Positions 14,247 to 21,706 of a stretch of DNA of 32,316 nt are shown one piece after another. Position 1 is the first letter of the stretch; each line of letters begins with the position of its first letter. The stretch lies in assembly GCA_944378225.1 (NCBI GenBank), contig CALWGE010000030.1, positions 1 through 32,316 on the forward strand, read 5' to 3'. Under the pieces are notes generated by a model. That model had not been told where the DNA came from, searched no databases, and was given only the letters and a program-made list of their open reading frames with translations. Made by a program: the position numbers and the translations under genes. Source of the stretch: an uncultured Merdimonas sp. Its GTDB lineage: Bacteria > Bacillota > Clostridia > Lachnospirales > Lachnospiraceae.

Positions 14247-16289
14247 ATGAACAGGCAGACAAACGAAGTGCTGACATTGTTGCTGAATACGCCGGGACAG
14301 GCATTTACTTATGAAATTCTGGCCGAACGTCTGGGTGTCAGTACCCGGACAATCCGCAATTATGTGCAGAGCATAGAAGATTTTTTGAGAAGACAAAAAA
14401 AAGAAGAGCTTTTATCTGTATCCCGTTTGGGTATTTCTATAGATGGAACGCAGCAGGAGATAGAGATACTTAGAAATGCAGTAGTGGATCAGGAATTTTA
14501 TCTTTATTGTCTTTCTCCTGACGAACGTTGCGGCATGATTGTTCTGGAACTGCTGATGAGTGATGATTACTGTACTGCAGGACTCTTTTCGGAAAAATTT
14601 AAGGTAAGCAGAGGAACCGTACTTAAAGATATGGAACATGTCCGAGAGATGTTGGGGCATCAGGGAATTACACTGTTTCCGATGACAAACAGAGGGTATA
14701 TGCTAGACATTCGTGAAAGTGAACGAAGAAGGATGATACTTCGAAATGTGCAGGGAGTTTGCGATTCCGTTTCTGTTATGATGGGACAAACAGGAATATA
14801 TTATCAGTATCTGCTGGATAAATATGAGTTGGAAAAGTATCTGGGCGCGATTACGGATTATCTTCTGGAAATGGAAAAAGAGTATCATCTGAATGTATCA
14901 GATGCACGTTTTGAGGAAATAAAGCTGACGATGGCGGTAATGTTTCGCAGAATAATCCATCAGCATCCGATTTTGGAGCAGCATTTTGATGTGCCGTTTA
15001 TTCGGGAGTTTGTTGTATTTGAGATTGCAGAAAAGCTTCTGGAACATTTCAGTAAGGTTTTCAATTTCACCTATACAGAACAGGAAATACACTTTTTAGC
15101 GGATGCTTTGTATGCGTGCCGGTTTTATAGCTATCAGACTATGGAAGACGTAAAAGATATGCAGCATTACATATCGGTAACGACTTTTCTGATACAGATA
15201 GGGAAGGAGTTGGGGATTCCGCTGTACAAAAACCAGCAGATAGTGGAACAATTGAAGAATCATGTTAAAAGCATTGAAAAAGCTTATTGGGAAGGAGAAC
15301 ATTTTCAGAGTGAATTTCGTGAGGCGGTAAAGACAGAATACCCACAGTATTACCAGACAGTGAAAGCCAATATTCATTTGTTAGAAAACGGGCTCAGTTT
15401 TTTTTTTTTTTTTAATGAGATGACTTTTGTACTGTTTTATATCATTGCGGCAGCAGAGCAATACTTTCAGTCTAATCAAAAACCAGCCATTATAGTAGTC
15501 TGTCATTTTGGGATCGGCACAGCAAATTTTCTTGCCGGTCAGCTTAAAAATAATTTCAATCTTAAGATTATGGCAGTTACGTCAAGACACAAACTGGAAG
15601 AAGTTTTGAAACATTGTGATTATGATTTGATTGTATCTACGATTGCGCTGAATATGGATGAAAAAGTCTGGATTTCTGTCTCCCCTCTTCTGGAGGAGAA
15701 TGATATCCTGGCTTTACAGAAACGCCTGATTGAGATTAGAAACAGGAAACGTCAGAGCAGGATTCAGAAAAGAATCGATATGGGTGGCGGAATTGAGGGG
15801 TCAGTACTTTCGGGAGCTCTTCAGAACTGTGTTCTGAAAAAAGAGAATATTCGTCTGGATGTGGAATGTGCAGACTGGAAAGAAGCTATTCAGGCAGCAG
15901 CAGCCTTATTGGTTGCAGATCATTCAGCAGAGACTTTCTACGGAGAGAAAATGATAGAGTCAGTGCTTAAATACGGACCATACTTTGTATACTGTCCCAG
16001 AGTGGCATTGGCTCACGCAAGTCCTCAGGATGGTGTTCTGCGTTTTGGAATCTCTCTCATAAGGCTGAAAATGCCGGTCTGTTTTGGTCATAAAACAAAT
16101 GATCCGGTTTCATACGTGTTGTGTCTGGCGGGACGTCAGGAAGATGTACGTATGCAGGATGTGTTGTCAATTATGAATGTGCTTGGTATGCCAGAAGAAC
16201 TTCAGATTCTTGATACAATTACGGACCCGGAAGAACTTTTGGAAATGATAAAAAAGAAAAGAATGGAGGAATGGTATGAAGAACAGTAA
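14247..16289 (+). CDS. PRD-containing PTS transcriptional regulator (BglG/MtlR type) with EIIB and EIIA domains
   Basis: This 680-residue regulator has the full multidomain plan: an N-terminal HTH (about 5-60, LGVSTRTIRNYVQSIE), a second HTH (about 95-150, FKVSRGTVLKDMEHV), PRD1 (about 190-290) and PRD2 (about 300-405), an EIIB-like domain with Cys419 in VVCHFGIGTA, and an EIIA domain with His590 in ALAHASP. Such proteins activate a PTS operon and are tuned by phosphorylation of the PRD, EIIB and EIIA sites. The divergent EIIA-EIIB-EIIC operon is the evident target. A run of 16 T (15398-15413) in PRD2 encodes Ser384 and five Phe (385-389); gaining or losing one T gives a stop within a few codons. 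The 3' end overlaps the SIS gene by 14 bases. Confidence 0.92.
   Translation: MNRQTNEVLTLLLNTPGQAFTYEILAERLGVSTRTIRNYVQSIEDFLRRQKKEELLSVSRLGISIDGTQQEIEILRNAVVDQEFYLYCLSPDERCGMIVLELLMSDDYCTAGLFSEKFKVSRGTVLKDMEHVREMLGHQGITLFPMTNRGYMLDIRESERRRMILRNVQGVCDSVSVMMGQTGIYYQYLLDKYELEKYLGAITDYLLEMEKEYHLNVSDARFEEIKLTMAVMFRRIIHQHPILEQHFDVPFIREFVVFEIAEKLLEHFSKVFNFTYTEQEIHFLADALYACRFYSYQTMEDVKDMQHYISVTTFLIQIGKELGIPLYKNQQIVEQLKNHVKSIEKAYWEGEHFQSEFREAVKTEYPQYYQTVKANIHLLENGLSFFFFFNEMTFVLFYIIAAAEQYFQSNQKPAIIVVCHFGIGTANFLAGQLKNNFNLKIMAVTSRHKLEEVLKHCDYDLIVSTIALNMDEKVWISVSPLLEENDILALQKRLIEIRNRKRQSRIQKRIDMGGGIEGSVLSGALQNCVLKKENIRLDVECADWKEAIQAAAALLVADHSAETFYGEKMIESVLKYGPYFVYCPRVALAHASPQDGVLRFGISLIRLKMPVCFGHKTNDPVSYVLCLAGRQEDVRMQDVLSIMNVLGMPEELQILDTITDPEELLEMIKKKRMEEWYEEQ
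15398..15413 (+). repeat. 16-T homopolymer inside the PRD regulator gene
   Basis: Sixteen consecutive T lie in frame, coding for the end of Ser384 and Phe385-389. With 15 T the frame reaches TGA three codons after the tract; with 17 T it reaches TAA at once. It is therefore a candidate slipped-strand switch, and equally a place where sequencing errors are likely. Confidence 0.9.
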
Positions 16290-17022
16290 ATGTTATGATT
16301 ACGGAGAACACATTAAGGAAATCCTGGACAGGGTGTGCAGCACACAGTGGGAAGCCATGGACAACTGTGCAAAAAAAATGGCGGAAGCGATTTCCAAGGG
16401 GTATTCGGTCTATGCGTTCGGAGCTTCTCATGCAGGAATTCTGGCACAGGAAATGTTCTATCGTACAGGCGGGCTGGCAGTGCTTAATGCTATCCTACCG
16501 TCTGAATTTATGCTGAACACAAGACCGGTTACACAGACATCACAGATGGAGAGATTAGCTGGATATCCTACGGTTATCTTAAATAATAGCGATATTCGTG
16601 AAGGAGATGTGCTTTTGCTGCATTCCGTGTCAGGAAGGAATACTGCGGCTATTGAAATGGCATTGAAGGCTAAAGAAATGGGAGTTTTCACGGTAGCCAT
16701 TACCAATATGGAGTACACTAGCCAGGTTACAAGCCGTCATTCCAGTGGGAAGAAATTGTTTGAAGTCTGCGATATTGTGATTGACAACTGTGGAGATTTT
16801 GAAGATTCCAGTATTCTGGTTCCCGGGATGACACAAAAGATAGCACCTACATCCAGTGTAGTAGGCTGTTCTATTGTGAATATGCTTGTTATTCGTATCA
16901 CAGAGCATCTTCTGGAGATGGGGGTGGAACCACCGGTTTTTCATAGCGCTAATGTGGATGGAGGGGATGAATTTAACCGACATCTTTTTGAAAAATACAA
17001 AAATCAGATTCACTATATGTGA
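16276..17022 (+). CDS. SIS-domain phosphosugar-binding protein (UPF0309 family)
   Basis: This 248-residue protein has a single SIS (sugar isomerase) domain of the UPF0309 type. VYAFGASHAGILAQEMFYRTGG is the first sugar-phosphate loop, LLLHSVSGRNTAAIEMALKAKEMG the second with the S-x-S-G-R-N signature, and VAITNMEYTSQVTSRHSSGKKL the following strand and helix. SIS domains bind or isomerise phosphosugars, so it may act on, or sense, the phosphorylated product of the neighbouring PTS. It overlaps the regulator gene by 14 bases and has GGAGG before its ATG, so they are cotranscribed. No other catabolic enzyme is in the cluster. Catalytic activity has not been shown for UPF0309 as far as I recall. 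Confidence 0.85.
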   Translation: MKNSKCYDYGEHIKEILDRVCSTQWEAMDNCAKKMAEAISKGYSVYAFGASHAGILAQEMFYRTGGLAVLNAILPSEFMLNTRPVTQTSQMERLAGYPTVILNNSDIREGDVLLLHSVSGRNTAAIEMALKAKEMGVFTVAITNMEYTSQVTSRHSSGKKLFEVCDIVIDNCGDFEDSSILVPGMTQKIAPTSSVVGCSIVNMLVIRITEHLLEMGVEPPVFHSANVDGGDEFNRHLFEKYKNQIHYM

Positions 17023-17082
17023 ATTTTGAAGAGTTTCTATGGATAAGCAACACAGAATGTGAACAGATAAATTTTTTGATTT

Positions 17083-17110
17083 ATAGCCGTCCGTTAAAAC
17101 GGGCGGCTAT
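17083..17110. terminator. Terminator-like hairpin between the SIS and TSCPD genes
   Basis: A 13-bp stem with one G-T pair (17083-17095 with 17098-17110) lies between the two convergent genes. The T-tracts on both sides are weak, so termination efficiency is uncertain. Confidence 0.6.
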
Positions 17111-17141
17111 TGTCAGAAGTACGTCAATTTAAATTATTATA

Positions 17142-17393
17142 TTACGCAGTCTCAGCCATGGCAGTTTCCAGAGCCTTTGACAGCTGATCGGGACAGGATG
17201 TAGCCTTGTTTCCACAGCGGATTCCTTTCAGCTTTGCGATTGCATCTTCAGCTTTCATGCCCTGTACAAGAGCTGCCACACCCTGGGTATTTCCAGAGCA
17301 GCCTCCGATAAATTCCACCTTCTGAATCGTATGATCCGGTTCAAGTTCCACAACAATTCCCACAGAGCAGGTTCCTTTTGTCTTGTATAACAT
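17142..17393 (-). CDS. TSCPD domain protein (four-cysteine, TIGR03905 type)
   Basis: This 83-residue protein is a stand-alone TSCPD domain, named for its C-terminal T-S-C-P-D motif, visible here as KATSCPDQLSKAL. The four conserved cysteines are C9 (KGTCSVGI), C32 (GGCSGNTQG), C60 (IRCGNKA) and C67 (TSCPD), a likely metal or Fe-S site. Similar domains occur at the end of class-II ribonucleotide reductases, but the role of the free-standing protein is unknown. AGGAGG, inside the end of the DUF1275 gene, precedes the ATG by about seven bases, and only two bases separate the two genes. It is the last gene of the ABC-F/DUF1275/TSCPD operon. Confidence 0.88.
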   Translation of the reverse strand: MLYKTKGTCSVGIVVELEPDHTIQKVEFIGGCSGNTQGVAALVQGMKAEDAIAKLKGIRCGNKATSCPDQLSKALETAMAETA

Positions 17394-17395
17394 AT

Positions 17396-18076
17396 TCAGA
17401 TTCCTCCTAATTTAAAAATAACAGGGTGGCGTTCTTCATGAAGTGCCATCACAACCAGCGGAATGGCCAAAAGCGGGAGACAGGCATAAATGCTTTGCAC
17501 ACCGAAGAAACGCAGGCAGGCCCAGCAGTAGAGAACCCCCAGATGAAAGCAGAGCAGGGTTCCGGCATAAAAAATGCATTTGTGTTTTTGCTCTGGCTTA
17601 TGTTCGTACAGGTATTCGCTTAAGGAAGCAAAGCACTGACGCAGGTTGTTTGTAGAAAAGATTGTTGCGCTGTTATAACCCGCGGCACCCGTGAAAGCCA
17701 GCCATTGTACGGCAGTGGCGAAAAACATAGGGTAAAGAGCCAGTACGGGATCCATTTTCTCCGGGAGCTGGGCCAGCAGCAGACAGGCCAGAATATCGAT
17801 CCCGATAGAGATATAATGGAAGTCTGTCTTTTTCAGCAATTTGGGAACCAGAGTTGCAAATACAATTCCGGCAATATAACAGGCCAGAGCTCCCAGACGA
17901 ATCAGAAAAGAGGAAAGGGAACCGGAAAGACCGGCGGCAAGCAGGTAAATCAGGTTCGAGGTTTCTGACGAACCAAAGGTTGCGCTGCGGATCGTCAGGG
18001 CATACATTCCGAAAAATCCGCCTGTGAGAGCCATGGCATGATGAATAACAGTTTCTTTTCTTTCATGAGAATCCAT
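17396..18076 (-). CDS. DUF1275 (YoaK-like) membrane protein
   Basis: This 226-residue protein has about six hydrophobic segments and the DUF1275 N-terminal signature ALTGGFFGMYALTIRSATFGSSETSNLI, in which the T-G-x-F-x-x-x-x-L and Q/E-T-S-N motifs are typical. The family is found widely in bacteria and has no established transport substrate. The gene begins three bases after the ABC-F stop codon and uses AGGAAG within the end of that gene as ribosome binding site, so the two are tightly coupled. A membrane protein next to an ABC-F ATPase should not be read as an ABC transporter, because ABC-F proteins act on ribosomes. Confidence 0.85.
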   Translation of the reverse strand: MDSHERKETVIHHAMALTGGFFGMYALTIRSATFGSSETSNLIYLLAAGLSGSLSSFLIRLGALACYIAGIVFATLVPKLLKKTDFHYISIGIDILACLLLAQLPEKMDPVLALYPMFFATAVQWLAFTGAAGYNSATIFSTNNLRQCFASLSEYLYEHKPEQKHKCIFYAGTLLCFHLGVLYCWACLRFFGVQSIYACLPLLAIPLVVMALHEERHPVIFKLGGI

Positions 18077-18079
18077 AGC

Positions 18080-19720
18080 TTAATTATCTTCCTCGTCGCT
18101 GGCAGATTTCGTATATACAGTTCTCTTTCTGGCCATTGCGTCGCTTTCCAGATATTCGTCGTACGTGGTGATCTTGTCGATTATGCTTCCGTTCGGAAGA
18201 ATCTCAATGATGCGGTTTGCCGTAGTCTGAACAATCTGATGGTCACGGGATGAGAACAGCAGTACGCCCGGGAACTTGATCAGTCCGTTATTCAGAGCGG
18301 TAATTGCTTCCATATCCAGATGGTCTGTCGGCTCATCAAGGATCAGGATATTCGCACCGGAAATCATAAGCTTGGAGAGCATGCAGCGAACCTTCTCTCC
18401 ACCGGAAAGTACCTTAACCTTCTTTACGCCATCCTCGCCTGCGAAGAGCATACGGCCCAGGAAACCGCGTACATAGGTGGCATCTTTGATTTCAGAATAC
18501 TGAGTCAGCCAGTCTACGATGGTATCATCGTTGTCAAACTCCCTGGAATTGTCTTTCGGGAAATAGGACTGACTTGTGGTTACACCCCATTTATAGGTTC
18601 CTTCATCAGGCTCCATTTCGCCGGCCAGAATCTGGAACAGAGTAGTCTTTGCAAACTCGTTTCCGCCTACGAAGGCTACCTTGTCATCGTGCCCCAGAAT
18701 AAAGGAAACGTTGTCGAGAACCTTCACACCATCGATGGTTTTGGAAATACCTTCCACAGTGAGAACTTCATTTCCGATCTCACGGTTGGGACGAAAATCA
18801 ATGTACGGATACTTACGGCTGGAAGGACGCAGCTCATCCAGCTGAATTTTTTCAAGAGCTTTCTTTCTGGAGGTTGCCTGACGGGATTTGGAAGCATTTG
18901 CGGAGAAACGGGAAATAAACTCCTGCAGCTCTTTGATCTTCTCTTCCTTTTTCTTATTGGCTTCCTTCATCTGGCGAATCATCAGCTGGCTGGATTCATA
19001 CCAGAAATCGTAGTTTCCGGCATAGAGCTGAATTTTACCATAATCAATATCTGCGATCTGTGTACAGACTTTATTCAGGAAATAACGGTCATGAGAGACT
19101 ACGATGACAGTGTTCGGGAAACCGATCAGGAATTCTTCCAGCCATGCAATAGCGTCCAGATCCAGATGGTTGGTAGGCTCGTCAAGCAGCAGAATATCCG
19201 GATTTCCAAACAGTGCCTGCGCCAGCAGGACTTTTACCTTCTGAGCGCCCAGAAGATCTTTCATCAGAGTATAATGAAGTTCTGTTTCGATGCCCAGACC
19301 ATTCAGAAGAGTCGCTGCATCAGATTCCGCTTCCCATCCATTCATGTCGGCGAATTCTGCCTCCAGCTCGCTGGCACGGATGCCGTCTTCATCGGAGAAA
19401 TCCTCCTTGGCGTAGATGGCTTCCTTTTCTTTCATTATTTCATAAAGTCTTGCGTTGCCCATGATGACAGTATCAAGCACGGGGTATTCGTCGTATTGGA
19501 AATGGTTCTGCTTCAGGAAAGACAGACGCTGTCCCGGTGTAATGACCACCTCTCCGTTGGTGGAGTCCAGTTCTCCGGAGAGAATTTTCAGAAAGGTAGA
19601 CTTTCCTGCTCCATTGGCTCCAATCAGACCGTAGCAGTTGCCCTCGGTGAACTTGATGTTTACATCCTCGAACAGGGCTTTTTTACCAATTCGTAAGGTT
19701 ACGTTATTAACACTAATCAT
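18080..19720 (-). CDS. ABC-F family ATPase (ribosome-associated)
   Basis: This 546-residue protein has two ATP-binding domains and no membrane segment, as in ABC-F proteins that bind the ribosome E site and resolve stalling or give antibiotic protection. Domain 1 has Walker A GANGAGKS (34-41), Walker B LLLDEPTNHLD and an intact VVSHDRYF switch, but its signature is LLGAQ (156-160). The linker KEANKKKEEKIKELQEFISR is the helical interdomain arm. Domain 2 has Walker A GGNEFAKTT, signature LSGGEK, DEPTDHLD, and SSRDHQ where the switch His is replaced by Arg492. I choose ATG 19720 (AAGGAG six bases upstream) over 19765. It leads an operon with the DUF1275 and TSCPD genes. Confidence 0.9.
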   Translation of the reverse strand: MISVNNVTLRIGKKALFEDVNIKFTEGNCYGLIGANGAGKSTFLKILSGELDSTNGEVVITPGQRLSFLKQNHFQYDEYPVLDTVIMGNARLYEIMKEKEAIYAKEDFSDEDGIRASELEAEFADMNGWEAESDAATLLNGLGIETELHYTLMKDLLGAQKVKVLLAQALFGNPDILLLDEPTNHLDLDAIAWLEEFLIGFPNTVIVVSHDRYFLNKVCTQIADIDYGKIQLYAGNYDFWYESSQLMIRQMKEANKKKEEKIKELQEFISRFSANASKSRQATSRKKALEKIQLDELRPSSRKYPYIDFRPNREIGNEVLTVEGISKTIDGVKVLDNVSFILGHDDKVAFVGGNEFAKTTLFQILAGEMEPDEGTYKWGVTTSQSYFPKDNSREFDNDDTIVDWLTQYSEIKDATYVRGFLGRMLFAGEDGVKKVKVLSGGEKVRCMLSKLMISGANILILDEPTDHLDMEAITALNNGLIKFPGVLLFSSRDHQIVQTTANRIIEILPNGSIIDKITTYDEYLESDAMARKRTVYTKSASDEEDN

Positions 19721-19808
19721 TTCAAACTCCTTATAGCTTCTATCCTTATTTCGACGGAAATTCATGATTCCCGGAACCGAAAAAGGGTATCGACAGGAAA
19801 CATGGCTG

Positions 19809-19831
19809 TATTTCCGGGCATTCCGGAAATA
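19809..19831 (-). promoter_or_regulatory. Leader hairpin of the ABC-F operon
   Basis: TATTTCCGG and CCGGAAATA form a perfect 9-bp stem with a 5-base loop inside the predicted 110-base leader. No T-tract follows it in the minus-strand direction. It may be a regulatory structure, as ABC-F genes are often attenuated, but that is inference. Confidence 0.4.
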
Positions 19832-19841
19832 AACCTCTTCT

Positions 19842-19869
19842 ATTTTACAGGAAAAAAAGGATTTTGCAA
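19842..19869 (-). promoter_or_regulatory. Promoter of the ABC-F operon
   Basis: On the minus strand TTGCAA (19864-19869) and TAAAAT (19842-19847) are separated by 16 bases. This would start the transcript near 19835, about 115 bases upstream of the ATG. Confidence 0.55.
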
Positions 19870-19957
19870 GACCTTTATGGAAGTTTTCAGGTGTTTTGTG
19901 CGGTCTGCAGCCGGATCGGAACGTCGGAAAGAGAAGGTTTTGGATTTTGCCGGGGAT

Positions 19958-20000
19958 TTTACATAATTTCTATATAGATTTTACATAAAAGAGGTACAAT
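19958..20000 (+). promoter_or_regulatory. Pho-box-like promoter of the HD-domain gene
   Basis: TTTACA occurs at 19958 and 19980, with TCTATA at 19969, so the hexamers fall every 11 bp. The -10 box TACAAT (19995-20000) begins nine bases after the last repeat. This matches the layout of PhoB/PhoP-activated promoters, where direct repeats replace the -35. The rest of the roughly 310-base gap at 19721-20030 holds only the divergent ABC-F promoter and leader. Confidence 0.5.
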
Positions 20001-20030
20001 TGGAAAACAGTACGAAACAGGAGTGAAAAG

Positions 20031-20696
20031 ATGGAAAAGATAACAGTAAAAGATGTGGTAAAAAATGAATACGTGAAGCAGCTGATTGCCCGGGGCAATG
20101 AGATGCTTGGTGTTCTTGGCTATACGGAGCATTCTGAAATTCATGCAGGCCGGGTTTCAGCCATGGCCGGGAAAATCCTGAAACAGCTGGATTACCCGAA
20201 GCGGCAGATTGAGCTGGCCCGTATCGCAGGCTATATGCATGATGTGGGCAATGCGGTGAACCGCCATGATCATGCCCATTCCGGGGCGATCCTTGTTTTT
20301 CAGATTCTGCGGGAAATGGGAATGGATCCGGCGGAAGTGGCAGCTGTCGTAAGTGCTGTAGGCAATCACGACGAGAATACGGGAACTGCTTTTGACCCCA
20401 TCTCCGCAGCCCTGATTCTGGCAGATAAGACGGATGTGCGCCGGGATCGGGTGCGGAACAAGGATATGTCTACATTTGATATTCATGACCGGGTGAATTA
20501 TGCGGCGAAAAGTGCAGAACTGACAGTCAATGTGGAAAAGCGTGTGATTCATCTGGATATCCGGCTGGATGATGAGATCTGCTCCGTGCTGGATTATTTT
20601 GAAATATTTATGGAACGGATGCTGATGTGCAGGCGTGCGGCCGAAGTGCTGGGAACAAGATTCAAGCTGACAGCAAATGGCAGTAAGGTGCTGTAA
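20031..20696 (+). CDS. HD-domain phosphohydrolase
   Basis: This 221-residue protein carries an HD domain, a metal-dependent phosphohydrolase fold. The metal ligands are visible as H38 (SEIHAGRV), H70-D71 (AGYMHDVGN), H79 and H83 in NRHDHAHSG, a later AVGNHDENTG, and the closing Asp in LADKTDVRRDRV. Extra histidines beyond the basic H-HD-D set suggest a dinuclear or larger metal site. The second half has a strand-rich region without a recognised domain. Possible substrates are nucleotides or cyclic nucleotides, but nothing here decides. An AGGAG ribosome binding site precedes the ATG. The promoter has Pho-box-like repeats, suggesting a phosphate-starvation link. Confidence 0.85.
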   Translation: MEKITVKDVVKNEYVKQLIARGNEMLGVLGYTEHSEIHAGRVSAMAGKILKQLDYPKRQIELARIAGYMHDVGNAVNRHDHAHSGAILVFQILREMGMDPAEVAAVVSAVGNHDENTGTAFDPISAALILADKTDVRRDRVRNKDMSTFDIHDRVNYAAKSAELTVNVEKRVIHLDIRLDDEICSVLDYFEIFMERMLMCRRAAEVLGTRFKLTANGSKVL

Positions 20697-20736
20697 ACAG
20701 AAAAAGAAATTCCGGCGATTCCGGCGAAAAAGAAGC

Positions 20737-20766
20737 TTGTCTCCGCAATACAGAGCGTGCTAAACT
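20737..20766 (+). promoter_or_regulatory. Probable promoter of the aldo/keto reductase gene
   Basis: TTGTCT (20737-20742) and TAAACT (20761-20766) are separated by 18 bases. A short tandem copy of ATTCCGGCG lies just upstream, near 20709-20727. Confidence 0.5.
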
Positions 20767-20801
20767 GAAAAGCAGAGAAAACGGTAAAGGGGGACAAACG
20801 A

Positions 20802-21653
20802 ATGAGTCATACATTTACGCTGGCAAATGGGGTTGAGATTCCGGCTGTAGGCTTTGGTACCTATAAAGCAGCGGATAATCAGGATGAACGGATTATCAGC
20901 GAGGCTATCCGGCAGGGATACCGCCATCTTGATACAGCAGCTTTCTATTTTAATGAGGAAGCTGTGGGAAAGGCTGTCAGAGAGAGTGGGATTCCCAGAA
21001 AAGAATTTTTTATTACCTCAAAGGTCTGGAGAGACAGACTGGGATATGAATCGACCCTGGAGGAATGTGAAACGTCTTTGAAAAAGCTGGGTACAGATTA
21101 TCTCGATTTATATCTGATTCACTGGCCCAGGCCTTTTGACCTGAACGCAGAATGGAAAGAGCTGGATGTGGAGACCTGGAAAGCTATGGAAGAACTGTAT
21201 CGGGCCGGAAAGGTGCGGGCTATCGGTGTCAGCAACTTCCTTCCGCATCATTTGAATAATCTGATGGACAGGACTGGAATTATGCCGCTGGTGAATCAGC
21301 TTGAATTTCATCCCGGATATATTCAGAAAGCAGCTGTGGACTTTTCTCAGCGCCTGGGAATTCAGGTGGAGGCCTGGAGTCCCATCGGACGGGCACGTGT
21401 ACTGAAGGAGCCGCTGCTTCAGGAGCTGGCGAATAAATATCAGGTATCGCAGGCACAGATCTGTATCCGGTTTGCTCTGCAGTGCGGTGTTCTGCCTCTG
21501 CCTAAGTCTTCTTCTGCTGATCGCATGCGTCAGAATCTGGATGTATTTGATTTCAGTATTGAGGATGACGATATGCACCGGCTGATGACGCTGCCGCAAA
21601 TCGGCTGGTCCGGCGAGCATCCCGATCGGCAAACGGTACCGGCAGAGGTATAG
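20802..21653 (+). CDS. Aldo/keto reductase
   Basis: This 283-residue NADPH-dependent oxidoreductase has the TIM-barrel AKR plan and the usual length of the small prokaryotic AKR5-like enzymes. The catalytic tetrad is complete: D44 and Y49 (RHLDTAAFYFNEEAVG), K74 (FITSKVW) and H107 (LYLIHWP). The N-terminal GFGTYK, the mid-barrel VRAIGVSNFLPHHL, QLEFHPGY, and the cofactor loop LPKSSSADRMRQNL are also present. It would reduce an aldehyde or ketone; the substrate is unknown. GGGGG before the ATG serves as ribosome binding site. It lies between the HD and PhoH genes, all on the same strand, but has its own likely promoter. Confidence 0.94.
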   Translation: MSHTFTLANGVEIPAVGFGTYKAADNQDERIISEAIRQGYRHLDTAAFYFNEEAVGKAVRESGIPRKEFFITSKVWRDRLGYESTLEECETSLKKLGTDYLDLYLIHWPRPFDLNAEWKELDVETWKAMEELYRAGKVRAIGVSNFLPHHLNNLMDRTGIMPLVNQLEFHPGYIQKAAVDFSQRLGIQVEAWSPIGRARVLKEPLLQELANKYQVSQAQICIRFALQCGVLPLPKSSSADRMRQNLDVFDFSIEDDDMHRLMTLPQIGWSGEHPDRQTVPAEV

Positions 21654-21659
21654 GCGGGT

Positions 21660-21687
21660 TTTACAGAGGTTTAACAGGAAGTTTAAG
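21660..21687 (+). promoter_or_regulatory. Pho-box-like direct repeats upstream of the PhoH gene
   Basis: TTTACA (21660), TTAACA (21671) and TTTAAG (21682) start exactly 11 bp apart on the coding strand. This is the spacing and near-consensus of PhoP boxes described in Bacillus (TT-A/T/C-A-C-A repeats). Confidence 0.45.
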
Positions 21688-21706
21688 GAAGACGGATAGA
21701 TAAAGC

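Noticed and set aside
18320-19696. A 458-codon open frame on the plus strand opposite the ABC-F gene
   Set aside because: It is fully antisense to a well-matched ABC-F reading frame, has no ribosome binding site and shows no recognisable family.
20709-20728. Tandem ATTCCGGCG before the aldo/keto reductase gene
   Set aside because: Only two short copies without symmetry or clear position relative to the promoter; probably incidental.
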